Origin: Steinernema hermaphroditum
Taxonomy: Eukaryota; Nematoda; Chromadorea; Rhabditida; Steinernematidae
Length of the DNA: 64,000 nucleotides
Direction: 5' to 3'
NCBI GenBank assembly: GCA_030435675.1
Contig: CM059621.1
Location: 4,898,001 to 4,962,000, forward strand
This document shows positions 31,588 to 42,418 of this stretch, piece by piece. Position 1 is the first letter of the stretch. The number at the start of each line of letters is the position of its first letter. The notes under the pieces are model-generated. The model was not told where the DNA came from. It saw only the letters and a list, made by a program, of their open reading frames with translations, and did not search any database. Made by a program: the position numbers and the translations under genes.

Positions 31588-31838
31588 AGTCCAAACGAGA
31601 AACTTTCAAGTGCGCTGGCTTCGCCCCAACGTCGCGGACCAGCAGAACCAAAAGTTTGACCGAATAACAAAACAAGGTCCAATTAGGGGTGAAACCCGAA
31701 AAACCCGAACCCGAACCCGAAAATCTGAACCCGAAAATTTTTGAATGGACTTTTTCGTTCTTCGGTCAAATGTTTTGACTATTCCGGGCCGCGACGTTGG
31801 GGCGAAGCCAGCGCACTTGGAAGTTTCTCGATTGGACT
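31588..31838. repeat. inverted repeat with 50-bp arms around a hAT-like end
   Basis: Left arm 31588-31637 and right arm 31789-31838 are near-perfect inverted copies (GTGCGCTGGCTTCGCCCCAA against its complement). Between them, 31684-31740 holds a TAGGGGTGAAACCCG start followed by tandem AACCCG motifs, resembling the ends of the hAT-like elements. No 8-bp duplication was found. Confidence 0.65.
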
Positions 31839-32189
31839 TCGGGCGGTGTTGACGGTCTTCTTGGCGACATATAATTTGACCGAGACCGAGATATAATTTT
31901 GGACTATGTCTATCGATTTTAATCGAGCCCGAAGGGCGAGCCTGTAGTCTTGATAAATCTAAGCGAAGTCGGGGTTTGCCTGAGCGAAGCCTGGATGTTA
32001 GAAATACAGAAAAAAAATGAATATAGAGCTCGCCAGTTATATTTTGCTGTTATTAATTTGCCTACTTGTAATTTAATTATGCAGACAATTCGTGTATAGA
32101 GCCTAGTTGGCTATAGGCGAGGGTGACTATTTCGGCAACGCTTCCCCCATTCCGGCAACTGCTTGATAATAGAGCCGACACTTGTGTAG
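31839..32189. other. retroposon scrap and unclassified sequence
   Basis: 31838-31870 matches the CGGGCGGTGTTGACGGTC part of retroposon subfamily B (compare 695-727). The rest is unclassified. Confidence 0.45.
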
Positions 32190-32945
32190 ACATCGGTGCT
32201 GGTTTCGAACCAATCAACGATCAGAATTCACACTGATAAACAATCAAAAATGGTGTACATGAGCATCTCTGTAGTAATCCTCTGAAATCAACATCGGTTT
32301 ATTGCACATTTCAGTTAACAATAAAACCGCCAAAATACGCTTTCTTCGAAGAGATCATACTGCTTTAGCGATGTCCTGTTCAGTGCTTCTTGTGTCCTCG
32401 ACGTCGGGAAACCATTCGTCCAACAGGTGATACCGATTTAGTTGGATACGGTGGAAGGACCAGCTCGTCAGGCTTGAAAACTATGTGAAACATTTGGAAA
32501 ACACAGAACACGCTCTGAATGAGAATGAATGTAAGTGGATCTCCGGCCCATTTATGTTCCGCCAGGCTGGGACAATATTCCTGATTTCCGGGTCGCCAGA
32601 CCGACTCCTCCCGTAGCCATTCAGGTCAAATGCCACAACATATGCGTACTTTACAGACTTTCACTCCATGTGTTCATTGGTGCATATCCAAGAATCGCCG
32701 CTTTGTTGACGGAAGCAGCGAGGAAAGGCTTTAATGAAAAACAAGAAAAAGTCACACATATAGAATTAGACGGAGACTGCGGAAATGCGCGATATTCGGA
32801 CCACGTGTTAGTGAAAAGTACTCTAGATGACCGACCCGAGTGAGTTGCAAGAATTAGGGTCTATGATTAGATGTGTGATTCTCCGTACAGATGTCCTGAA
32901 TTATCTATTATAGTCTTAGCTTGAACTACTGTGCGTTTACCTCCC
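32190..32945. repeat. dispersed repeat R, copy 2
   Basis: Near-identical to copy 1 at 9350-10090, and like it placed just before coiled-coil gene sequence, indicating a segmental duplication of both together. Confidence 0.75.
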
Positions 32946-32949
32946 CATT

Positions 32950-33290
32950 ATTTAAATAACAAGAGCGCGAACGTCAATCTAAGAACGAAGAACAAATGCT
33001 TAGTCCCAAAATCCAGAATCATGAAAGGGCATCTGAAAACTGTTCAAATTGTCAATCGCCTTAGTGAGGACCGCGACAACTGGGTTTTCGGGTCGGGTTC
33101 GTATGTTTCGGTTCGGTTTCGAGTTTTCGAGCAGCTTTCAGGTTTCGCGTTTGGGTACCCGGTTCCTATTCCCTTCCGAAAGAAACGGATCGACGAAGAG
33201 CTGCTCAGATGGAAGCGATTTGGCTGGAGCGCCTGGTCGAACACCTGCGGCAGAAGAACGGACCCTTTGCGCAGTCTTCCGCTAGTGCTA
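32950..33290 (+). pseudogene. rearranged fragment of the coiled-coil gene
   Basis: Segment 32955-33075 matches about 10945-11075 of the intact gene, while 33180-33285 matches the earlier part, about 10665-10765. The two pieces are in reverse order relative to the gene and are separated by about 100 bp of TTCGGG/GGTTCGG-rich sequence. Frames are shifted. Not functional. Confidence 0.8.
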
Positions 33291-33468
33291 ACACCAGCCA
33301 ACTCTTGATAAAGAAATATTCGTCGTTTTCTCGGCTTTAAAAGACATTACACAATATTTCAGAAACGTCAGTGACGAACTAACTGCCGCTTATAATAAAA
33401 TCACGGAACATAGTTAGAGCAAACATAAATTTATCGGGATATTCGCCTTTTTTTCTGTCTTGTCCTTT

Positions 33469-34695
33469 TTAGAGCTGTTGTCCTTGCTTTCGTTGAAAGT
33501 GTTCTGTTGTCTCCACCATCGTTTGAGCGACGCTTGCTGAGAACATACCCTTAATCTTCTTGATACGAAGCAATTCGAACGTCTCCCGTTGGATCGTTTC
33601 ATTGCAGGTGAAGTAGATGATCACTGCGCTAGCTGAAACGACACTTGCTCATAGTACCCTTGTGGAATATTGCGCACCGTGGCAGGCAATCCAATTGCAG
33701 TGGCCAAAGCTAACCAGTATTGGAGGAGCGGAGTAGTACTGCGCATAGACGTAGATAGCATCGGCCAAAAAGATGAAAAAGCACAACGCGCAGGATTGGT
33801 AGATGAGCTATTAGCAGTCTGTTAGCACCAGCATCCCGACGACACAGTACCTGTTTTTGAATCTTCGATATTTTCTGTGAGTTCACATTTCTTGTTTTGT
33901 ACCACACCGAAACTGACAAAATTATATAAATCAAGAAGAACAGAACGATCGCCGTGCAGTTGTTGAAGACATGATAGCCGCTATGGTACTAAAATATCTT
34001 ATGATCAAGCGTTTCCCGGTTGTATAACAGTACCTCTTCAGGATGAGTGTCCAGCTCAGGAATAAGAACATAAGGGCTATTATACCAGGCATATCCTCGT
34101 GTAGAAAAACAAAAGGTTTTAGCGAGCCATCCCATAATAAACGAATAGGAAAAAGGCGCGATGAACCATACATACGTTCGAAATCCACCAAAAAGAGAAT
34201 TGGACAGTCGCGGGAACCACAAATCTATGGCTCTGTTGAACCCAAGGATTACACCAGTGAGGCACGTACCACACCAAAGAACTATAAAAGTGTTTTCAGA
34301 GGATATTTCTTACTCACGTACCCATAGTCGAAACGCCAGTAAAGTAGATGAACACTGGATAACTACAGTACATGGCGCCTTTTATAGTCAGATAGCCGGT
34401 GATTATGCAGTTTACGACAAGGGTAGCCATGTCGTACAAACCAAGCAGGAACATCAACTTGTAACATGAGTATTGTCGCAGTTCGGGCTTCAGAAGAACC
34501 ATCATACACGGAATATACATGATCTGAAAGATGGACAGTGGACCGCTAAATTTTCCTACTTACCTCGAGGACTATACCAATCGCGACGTACACCGATCCC
34601 AGTATGACATTTGGCGGACCAACCGTCCATGGGTCGATTCCACTACAGTTGTAAAGTCGCTCATATACATCCTTGTGGTTGAAGAACAGGTCCAT
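33469..34695 (-). CDS. Srt-class serpentine chemoreceptor, intact copy 1
   Basis: Six exons on the minus strand: 34564-34695, 34322-34523, 34034-34281, 33851-33988, 33678-33807 and 33469-33632, with 40-46-nt introns and all joins in frame. Family marks are the N-terminal YERLYNCSGIDP segment, CYKLMFLLGLYDMATL in TM2, GVILGFNRAIDLWFP after TM3, LFGGFRTYVW, SVWYKTRNVNSQKISKIQKQ in loop 3, ADAIYVYAQYY in TM6, YFTCNETIQ in TM7 and a basic tail. Srt receptors are nematode-specific predicted chemosensory GPCRs. Nothing is missing. It is closely paralogous to the gene at 53695-54911. Confidence 0.87.
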
Positions 34696-35480
34696 TGTTG
34701 AAGACGTTTATTTACCGCGGAATAGAAGAAGGTGAAGGATTACCTGCTTTTATATTGCTTGTGTTAAGGCGGAGTCTGGCTCTACTCTTGTGATGCGTTT
34801 GATAAGCATACCGCATTACGGTCAAATTGGCATCAAGTGCGCCGAAACACAAAACAAATGAAGCGTATTTGTTGGCTCATCTCTTTCAATACGATGTTTA
34901 TAGTCTAATAATGAGTTATTAAAAGCAGTCCAGTTGAACTAGGGGCTGTTTTCAAAACAGCTTTTAGGCATAAAAAGAAGGAAGCCAACAATTTACCGTG
35001 TTTAGGGCGACATACCAGTCACATCAGGATCTATTGGGTTGACCAATAAGTTCCTGCCGTTTTTTTTTGTCCACTAAGAATGAACTTTTATGAAACGAAA
35101 TTAATCAACATTATATTAGCCGTTGTTGTCCACGACCTACTCCCACCTGTCTACCAGTTTGCCGATTTTTTTTCTCTAAAAATCTGCAGGTTTGGAGTTG
35201 AAGAAGTCAGGTTTGGAGTTCTTCGTCATTTTCAAACAAAACACCCCTCATATGATTTGACAGCGAGTGGATCAGATGACAGTCCATTGGTGCTAAGTCT
35301 GTTCGTGTTCGTGTTCTGCTTGTTATATGAGAATGTGCTTTACGATGTGAGAGTAATGTTTTCCAACTTCTCCATCTATTCTATTTTCATGCGTCGAGTT
35401 GTTATTACTCGTCCTGCTTAATGTGTGTAATTGACTAAGTTTTTTTATTTTTGGCATTCTCGAAACAATTAATGCTGTGC
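34696..35480. other. no gene called; mariner-like fragment possible
   Basis: The stretch beginning GGGTTGACCAATAAGTTCC at about 35036, followed by poly-T, resembles a mariner-type terminus. A frame at 35080-35421 is hydrophobic but lies in this AT-rich segment and has no recognisable domain. Confidence 0.35.
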
Positions 35481-35539
35481 AAAAATAGCATCATAGGAAA
35501 TAATACTCAGTGGTAGCTAAGGATTCCCGTTTTCGACAC

Positions 35540-37680
35540 GGTGCGGAGCGGTCGGTCGGCGTTTCACGCTCCCGCCCTCGGCCGTGAAGATTGGTTTTCC
35601 TCGATCCAGAAGCCTTGGGAAAGCAGGATCGAGTAATGTCCCACCCCCAACTACCACGGATGGCGATTGGAACACTCAACGTGCGACGTCTCGCCACAGC
35701 CGAACGACTAGTGGAACTACAAGCCGAACTGAAGGAGATCAACATGGACGTCCTGGCGCTAACAGAACTCAGATGGAGAGGCTGCGGAGCACTGGACTTG
35801 ACGGATACGGAGTTTATCTTCTACTACGCAGGACCAGAAGACAGCACTGAAGCCTCCGGCACTGGATTTCTGCTCAACCGAAGATTCCAGTCGCATTTCC
35901 GCCAGTTTCGACGTGTTGGACCACGAATATCGCTGTTGGATCTCCAGTTTGGTCAACACCTCCTGCGCCTCTTCTCTGTGTACGCGCCGCCAACTGGATT
36001 CCGAAGCACTGAAGAAACCGATGAAGATGATGATGATGAAGAAGACGCATACGAAGAGTTCTTGGAAATGATCCGGGCGGAACTACGGTCTGTTGGTATG
36101 CCTGGTTGGGAAAGGGATGCCATCAGCTCCGGAACAGGTGTAATCGCTCGAGGAATGCGGGTGCACCCCGTTCTGCTTGGTGATCTAAACGCAAAAATGG
36201 GCAGAAGAACGGATAAAGAAGAACTTGCCATCGGAAACTTTGGCTACGGCGACCGAAACTGGCGTGGGCAGCTTCTGGTGGACCTCTGCGAGGACTTCAA
36301 GCTACGATCGGTGAACTCGGACTTCAAGGCCAGACCAGGACGGAAGTGGACGTGGATGTCGCCAAATAGAAGAACGCGTAACTGCATCGACTACATCTTG
36401 GCGCCACGCTCCATCGGCTTCTCAAGCTCCTCCGTTCTTGGATCACACAACGCTGGGTCCGACCATCGCATCGTCCGCGCGATCATCCAGTCATCGACAT
36501 CGTCAGCCAGAAGGGAGCCGCCGATCCTGAAGGACAGAAAACGTCTAAACCAAGATATGTTCAAGATGGTGACAGCTGCTAACCCACCGATGATCGACCC
36601 CGATTCGCCAAATGCGTATACGGACTTGGTGAAGTACATCCAGGAAGCTGCCGAGTTCGCTGAAGAGCCCGAAGTGAAGAAAGGCCGACTGACGCCAAGT
36701 ACCGTCGCTCTCCTGCAGCAACGCAGCGATCTCCGATGCCAACAATCAACCATGGCCGATAGAATCGCTTTCGCAGAACTAAACAAGCTTGTTAGACGCG
36801 AAATGCGAAAGGATATCAACAAACATCACTGCCAGCTGGTTGAAGAAGCGGTAAAGAACTCGAAGGGCTTGAGGAAGGTGCAAGGCACGGTGGCTACTGG
36901 AAGAAGAAGGATAATCCAGCTTCAAGATCGCGACGGTATCCTCCGTTCGACGACGACGCAACTCTGCCGGATCGTACAGCACTTCTATGAAGACCTCTAC
37001 GCCTCCAGCGTGCACGTCGAGCGAGAGATCCAGCCGGAAACCGAAGATTGCATGGAGTTCCTGGAAGCCGAAGTTGAAGAAGCTCTGCGGAAGATGAAGA
37101 CCGGAAGAAGTCCTGGAATTGACAAGGTTACGGTGGAGATGCTCAAGCTAGGCAAGAGTACCTTTCTCCGCCCTCTGACCGCAATGTTCAATCGATGCCT
37201 GAGGATCTGCGAAGCACCCGCGAAGCTGGCTGACTCGTCGACGGTGTTGCTGTTCAAGAAGGGAGATCCGTTTCTTATCAAGAACTACCGCCCGATCTCC
37301 TTGCTCTCCGTAATCTACAAGTTGTTGACGAAAGTCATCACGAAACGGATTGAGTTCACCTTGGACAACGCGCAAACGCCAGAACAAGCAGGATTTCGAA
37401 AGAACTACTCGACGGTCGATCATCTGCAAGCACTCAATCAGCTAATGGAGAAGACCAGAGAATACCGGGTTCCAGTTTTCATCGCTTTCATTGATTACGA
37501 AAAAGCCTTCGATTCTGTTGAAGCTAACGCAGTTTGGAACGCTGTTCAGCGACAAGGAGTGCCGAAGCCTATCACCGATTTGCTGCAGAAGCTCTACGAC
37601 GAAGCCGCGTCTCACGTCACGATCGAAGGAGACCCAGTTCCGATCGAAATTCGACGAGGAGTGCGGCAAGGAGACTGCAA
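35540..37680 (+). mobile_element. RTE-like LINE, 3'-truncated: endonuclease and half of reverse transcriptase
   Basis: A long frame starts at the ATG near 35636. The apurinic endonuclease domain shows IGTLNVRRLA, LALTELRW (catalytic Glu), LGDLNAKMGR and GSDHRIVRA. Reverse transcriptase begins near 37090 with GRSPGIDKVTVEMLK, FKKGDP..NYRPISLLS, QAGFRKNYSTVDHL and FIDYEKAFDS. It stops being LINE at EIRRGVRQGD (about 37674), before the YADD box. A 3' truncation is not what target-primed insertion gives, so a later deletion or recombination is likely. It overlaps the same protein region as the truncated copy at 28619-29720. Confidence 0.88.
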
Positions 37681-37734
37681 GAATGAAAATTGGAAAAAAA
37701 TTAAAAATCCGAACGCGTGACAGTATTTAATTCA

Positions 37735-37985
37735 CACCCTGTAAACGCACACAACATACATCAAAAACAGCCAGTTTACTTTATACGTTTTAACGATTTA
37801 TCGGCGGAAGTTAAGAAGAACGCTCTTACTGAAAGTCAGAAAAAGGCGCATATAACTTTGACGAGAACCGGCAAATACGCGATTGAATTGTACACTGCGA
37901 TTTTACGTAATTTTATACACGTCAATACAGTGATAATTATCAGGATAACTAAGCATAAAGCATACACGGGGAAGGTGTATACCCG
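37735..37985. repeat. repeat R'-related fragment fused to srh flank and a hairpin
   Basis: 37755-37880 resembles R' (25730-25870, 50050-50190). 37925-37985 resembles the srh flank 26225-26300. The latter includes the inverted pair GCATACACGGG / CCCGTGTATGC around an 11-nt loop. Confidence 0.55.
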
Positions 37986-38415
37986 TGTATGCCTCAAACT
38001 GTTTTGTGGAGAGCGCATTCTGTGTTTTCGGCCACTGTGACTTGCACGACCTTCGAACTGAACATGGTGTTGAATTTTTTGATGCGAAGCAGTTCGAAAA
38101 CTCCACTCTGAATGGTTTCGTTGCATGTGAAGTATATGACAACCGCACTTCCTAGAATTCGGTACTGTGTGCTTGTCAATTCAACCTTTCTTACCGTGGC
38201 ACGCAATCCAGCAGCTATGGCCTAGAATGACGAGAAGAGGGTGGCGCAGTGTAATACTGAGCGTAGACGTAGATTGCGTCCGAGACTATGATGAAAGAGC
38301 AAATGGCACACGATTGATAGATCAACTAGAAATGTAGCATAGGTGACTATGAGTAAGTAAGTATGTTACCTGTTTTTGTATTTTCGTTATTTTCTGTGTG
38401 TTTATATTCTTAGTT
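37986..38415 (-). pseudogene. Srt-class receptor fragment (3' half, frameshifted)
   Basis: Matches the last three exons of the srt genes: the end of exon 4 (NSQKIT-like, from about 38415), exon 5 (LIYQSCAICSFIIVSDAI) and exon 6 (SAVVIYFTCNETIQSG, stop near 37990), with the 43-44-nt introns preserved. One extra base in exon 5 (GCCACCCTCTT where the intact gene has GCCACCGCTT) shifts the frame to an early stop. All exons upstream are missing. Confidence 0.8.
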
Positions 38416-38699
38416 TTAAAAAATCCGACTCGACGGGACGACAGCATACTGTGTATAAGACAATGGAAAGAAAATTATGAGAATGGTAAGTTGTCCTGAA
38501 GCAAGGGCAAAAAAAGCAAACATGTTTATTTGCATGTTTTTTTTGCTCCACAGAAAAGTGACGGGATTGGTCAGTCGTATTCTAAAATCGCACCAAGATA
38601 AGATCTCTGTCTCTCTTTCTCTGGCGACAGCGAAACAATCGACACTTATAATAGAGTGTACTGACGGTAAAAACATGTTTGTGAATCAATTAACATAGT

Positions 38700-39030
38700 C
38701 ATCCTTTGTCGTCTGCTTCGTTATATTCTATAGGACATGGTCCCGATCGTTTTTCATAATGAACGAACGATGTACTTTTGGTTACAGTAGAGAGAATGTG
38801 TCCGCGTTCAGTAACGAGCAAACCGAGCATGTACATAGAGAATAATACGTCATTCTGAAGTTCATCGATAATCAGTGTCACTAATCTTACTTACTGGGTT
38901 GAACACTGATAATTGACAATCCAATTGTAAGGTCTCCTGTCGTGATGTTCTTGAAGCCACAAGAGAGATGACGATGAAATCACAGATATGACCTGGAAAC
39001 ATAGCACAACGTTCAAAAAACGAAGGTATA
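38700..39030 (-). CDS. possible two-exon gene fragment, unknown
   Basis: A TTTCCAG acceptor, an exon ending at a perfect GTAAGT donor, a 40-nt intron ending CTTCAG and a second exon to TGA join in frame. The predicted segment includes a possible membrane helix (ICDFIVISLVA) and ends acidic. Exon-intron spacing fits the local style, but no family is recognised. Confidence 0.3.
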
Positions 39031-39079
39031 CCATCCTTTATACCAAAACGGACTGACAAAACTAGCGTACCTTTTTGGC

Positions 39080-39769
39080 CTTAGGGACATTCCTGTGATG
39101 ACCTCTCGGAAATGTTTACCAGGGAACACTAAGGAATCTGAACACGGCCGAAGCTATCTTGATCAGTCTCAATCGGCTATGACTACGTCCTCCGCCGCTC
39201 ATTGCCGTCGCAACCAGTCTCGACGACCATTTTTCCCCCCAGTTTTGCAGAACGCTGTCTACTGTCTACTACAAGAGCTGTCTGAACACCCATCAACGGA
39301 ACCTTCTAGAAGATCCTCAACAGTCTAGACAAAAACCATGAACGGCAGTTGTAGACCATCATCGGGGCTCTTGTGTGTGCGTACCATTCTGTGGAAAAGG
39401 GCCTCTCTGACACCCTTGTAAGTTCCACGCACGCGATAGTCCAAACTGCAGTAAATGCTCGCCAAAAACAACGAACTACGTCAGTCGCTACGTCACAACA
39501 GTCGTTGTCGCCACGCGGTAAATCCACAAGACTGCAGCACAATACTCAACCCGAACTAGATCGCGACAACCCGAATGCTGTCGGCCTAAGTTTCCGCGGT
39601 AGAGCGATAATCGTTCGTCCCGGATGACGAATAAGATCAAGGCACTAGTGGCACGCAACAATACAACTTCGACCACAGATAAAACAACGAAACGGTGTAC
39701 AGTTAACAGTTTACTGTCACCGAGCACAGTTACAATGGAATGCTGATCACAAGCAAATCCAAAAACAAG
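39080..39769. other. unclassified, possibly upstream part of a longer retroposon
   Basis: GC-richer than its surroundings, with several overlapping short frames in both strands. It directly precedes a plus-oriented retroposon B 3' half; whether it belongs to that element cannot be told by eye. Confidence 0.35.
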
Positions 39770-39975
39770 ACCTTCCCCACCGTCTCCGGAAGCAGCTCTT
39801 CACCACTCTAATGCCCGCGCACACTGATGGGGTCGCCGTGCTCTACTCTGATGTGTCGAAGTCCGAAGAATACCGGTGACAACGGAGTGACAATGTGGTT
39901 CTTATGCATACATATGACGTCTCGTAAGGCGTAAGCCTTTGATACCAAAATGAAACTAGTAAACTCGTAAAGAAC
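39770..39975 (+). repeat. retroposon subfamily B, 3' part, plus orientation
   Basis: Aligns with the reverse complement of 58440-58620: CCGTCTCCGGAA, TGCCCGCGCACACT, GTCGCCGTGCTCTACTCTGA, GACGTCTCGTAAGGCGTAAG, then a tail containing CTCGTAAA. Confidence 0.75.
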
Positions 39976-40044
39976 TGCACTTCAATTTTATTTCAACGTC
40001 AATGAAATTGGTCAACGATTTCACTCAGATGCACAAATGCGCAG

Positions 40045-40604
40045 TTAATATCCCAAGTTGGAGAAGTAGACCGCATGATCGAAGTCGTTGCGACAGATGG
40101 CCCAGTCATTCTGGTTGACACTAATGACGGCCTGGTACATCGTGTCGAAGAAGCTCTGCGCGAACGGGTTGTTGGCATAGTTATCCCACTCGGCGATGAC
40201 AGCAGGGATTCCCTGCCCGCAATACTGGTACACCTACAATTCGTATGATACTGATTGCAATGGATGATGCTGATTCCTACATCAGCCACAACTGGGTATT
40301 CGGCATTCGCCTCAGCCGCTCCCCTGATGGGAGTAAAGTCACTTCCGAGGTCGTTTTGAAGCTTGCTAAGAAGTGAAGCGGCGTTCACAGCGGTCATTCC
40401 ACCAATGTTCTGGGATACTGTATTGACGAAGTCTGAAAGAGAAACTGCTGTGGAACACAAATATTGACACTTACTGTCGAACATCTGCTGAACAGTGGCC
40501 CCCTGACAGACTTGGTTGGCAACGGCGGTCTAAATTTTCTCAACTTCGCTTTGTGTGAAGAAGTTAGTAACGTATTGGTGTATGAAAGCAGCCATGGGAG
40601 CCTG
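40045..40604 (-). CDS. orphan gene, first exon missing (hAT fragment at the break)
   Basis: Four exons in frame on the minus strand: 40572-40604, 40475-40529, 40281-40432 and 40045-40233, with introns of 42, 42 and 47 nt. The product is about 140 residues, helical, with single Cys residues scattered (TAVANQVCQGATVQQ, VYQYCGQGIP) and an aromatic C-terminus (FDHAVYFSNLGY). The composition suggests a secreted nematode protein, but no signal peptide is present because the frame abuts a GAGTCCGGACTCG-type hAT scrap at 40605. The family is not recognised. It is either a recent pseudogene or uses a remote first exon. Confidence 0.6.
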
Positions 40605-40660
40605 AGTCGGGGTGGCGAACGAGTCCGAGTCCGGACTCGTTTTCGGACTCGTTCCGATCT
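40605..40660. repeat. hAT-type subterminal fragment (GGACTC family)
   Basis: GCGAACGAGTCCGAGTCCGG and CGGACTCGTTCCGATCTC match the ends of the element at 50241-51411. Confidence 0.6.
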
Positions 40661-40760
40661 CAGTGGCGCACTTCACAGAATATCTGGGAATCGGCAAAAA
40701 CTTCGGATCCGCCAGCGGAACGTCGTTTGCGGCACAGCGGCGCTTCTGAGCTGGCGTTTT
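40661..40760 (-). repeat. retroposon subfamily A fragment
   Basis: GGCGCACTTCACAG and CGTTTGCGGCACAGCGGCG match the middle of the complete copy at 13622-14124. Confidence 0.6.
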
Positions 40761-40917
40761 TATGCGCTCATATCACATCAGGGTCAAACATGGACATTTC
40801 GGAATGCGAAGTGACGGTTGCCTATGGCATGAACTGTGTGATGTACGGTAACTGTCGTAGTATGCGTGCTGTGGTAGCTCGACAATTTCCTTTGTTTCTC
40901 ACATAATTGAATCGAAT

Positions 40918-41105
40918 TTGACCACACGCACTGATTCTGTTATTTGAATCTCGCGTGGTCTCACCGCGACTGGTCACCGTACTTGTTCATATCGCTCCAG
41001 CCATTTCTTAATGTTGCCTATCGCGTTCATGTGCTTACATGGTCGTGCCCTTTATTTGTTACGCGTTTTTGTACATAAAGGTTTAGTTACCCAAGTTTGA
41101 GCTCA
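40918..41105. repeat. BEL-type solo LTR remnant
   Basis: The right half (CATAAAGGTTTAGTTACCCA and AAGTTTGAG) matches the 3' part of the BEL LTRs (11923-11955). The left half matches the repeats at 26020 and 31410. Confidence 0.6.
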
Positions 41106-41139
41106 CCTACCAGGTAGAGCTCCTACACTCCCTCGCATA

Positions 41140-41640
41140 AAGCAGAAAGCAATAAACGAGATTGGTAACAGAGTAATAAGGAGACAAAGTAAACCGATTT
41201 CAGCTGCAATAACTATTATTCTATTCAAGCAATTAACATTAACGATAATTGAATAAATTACAACAACACCATCAGACCAACCGCCCCCGCAGAGAGCGAA
41301 TGAGGGACCGAACGCTCGCCACCGCGATGCCATTGATTGGCTGAATAGAATAACAGTTTTTGCAGCTAAAATAAGTGTTCTTGTCTTATTGCTGACATAT
41401 CAATCTTGTTCACAGTTCAATTTAATTTCAGTCGATGAAAACGATGCAATGATCAAGATTGCTGTGCGTAATAAGAAGACAAAACAAACCGATTTCAGCT
41501 GCAAAAACTATTATTCTATTCAGGAAACAGCAACGATAATTGAATAAATTATCTGCCGTTCCGTCTTGCCTTTCAAAACAAATCGTAGTTTACGATGATC
41601 GACCCTATCTCAATCGTCTTCCGTGTTGATAAACACCAAG
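41140..41640. repeat. inverted and direct copies of the srh 5' flank
   Basis: 41150-41260 and 41480-41600 carry the flank in reverse orientation, and 41336-41400 carries it forward. At 41598 (+) a truncated start reading Met-Ile-Asp-Pro-Ile-Ser-Ile-Val-Phe breaks off; the sequence after it (TAAACACCAAGAAACATAAT) is the inverse of 43702-43722. 41276-41330 is the 5' end of retroposon A. Confidence 0.65.
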
Positions 41641-42418
41641 AAACATAATAACGTACTGTGTAGCTGAAAATGAAAAAAGTAGAAAAGAGAAGAAGCGTCG
41701 CACAGACACACCGCGCGTCGGCAGTTTCAACGTAATAATAGCGACTAGCGACTTATTTTTACTATTTAACCAACCGTTTTACTGTATCCAAGCCGCGCGT
41801 TTTGTGTGCGCTCATCCTTCCTGATCTGCCCTCTATCCGTTACACTACGAGTCATTTCGATTTGCATCTATCACTTGGAGTGGTTCCCTTTTCAGTGTGT
41901 CACTGTATCAGACAAGGAGAAACGTGCAAGAGTTCTGCTAACAACATTGCCAAATATGTAGCAATTTGTGACATCGAAACATATCTCGAATGGCCTTCCA
42001 GTATGGCGCGATGAGCAAGAGTACTGCGTAAATCCCGTACTAAATGAACGCAAAATACATTTCAAACAGCCAAAATTTGCGATTATATCGATTATGAGTA
42101 CTGACTTTATTTAATTTTATACACGTCAACATTATAATAATTATTATTGAGTAGATTGAGTAGAAAATGTAGAAAATAGAGACGACAGCAGATGACAAAA
42201 AGAAGAAATTTAGGAGAGTTTTAGGTAAGCTAACAGTTTCTGAGGCTTTTTACACAAACCACATCTTCAACACAAAGGAATCACGGCGTTAGAGAAGAAA
42301 TTGCGAAATCTACTAAACTTTCGAGTTACTAGGTTCGTATTCCGAGAACGTATTGTTGAATTTGATGGACATAAGATAAAAACTCACAAATACACAAATA
42401 CTGTAACGCTATCTTGAA
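41641..42418. other. unclassified, with srh 3'-flank copy
   Basis: 41830-41900 is related to 14360-14430. 42110-42418 parallels 26220-26545, the 3' flank of the intact srh gene. Confidence 0.5.

Noticed and set aside
32535..32843. 102-codon plus-strand frame
   Set aside because: Falls wholly in dispersed repeat R and is not kept open in the other copies.
39373..39627. Plus-strand 84-codon Ser/Gln-rich frame
   Set aside because: Low-complexity composition with an overlapping antisense frame and next to a retroposon; no splice or domain support.
40530..40532. In-frame TAG in the 40-kb orphan gene
   Set aside because: It is the AG of a good splice acceptor; a 42-nt intron from 40571 restores the frame in phase.
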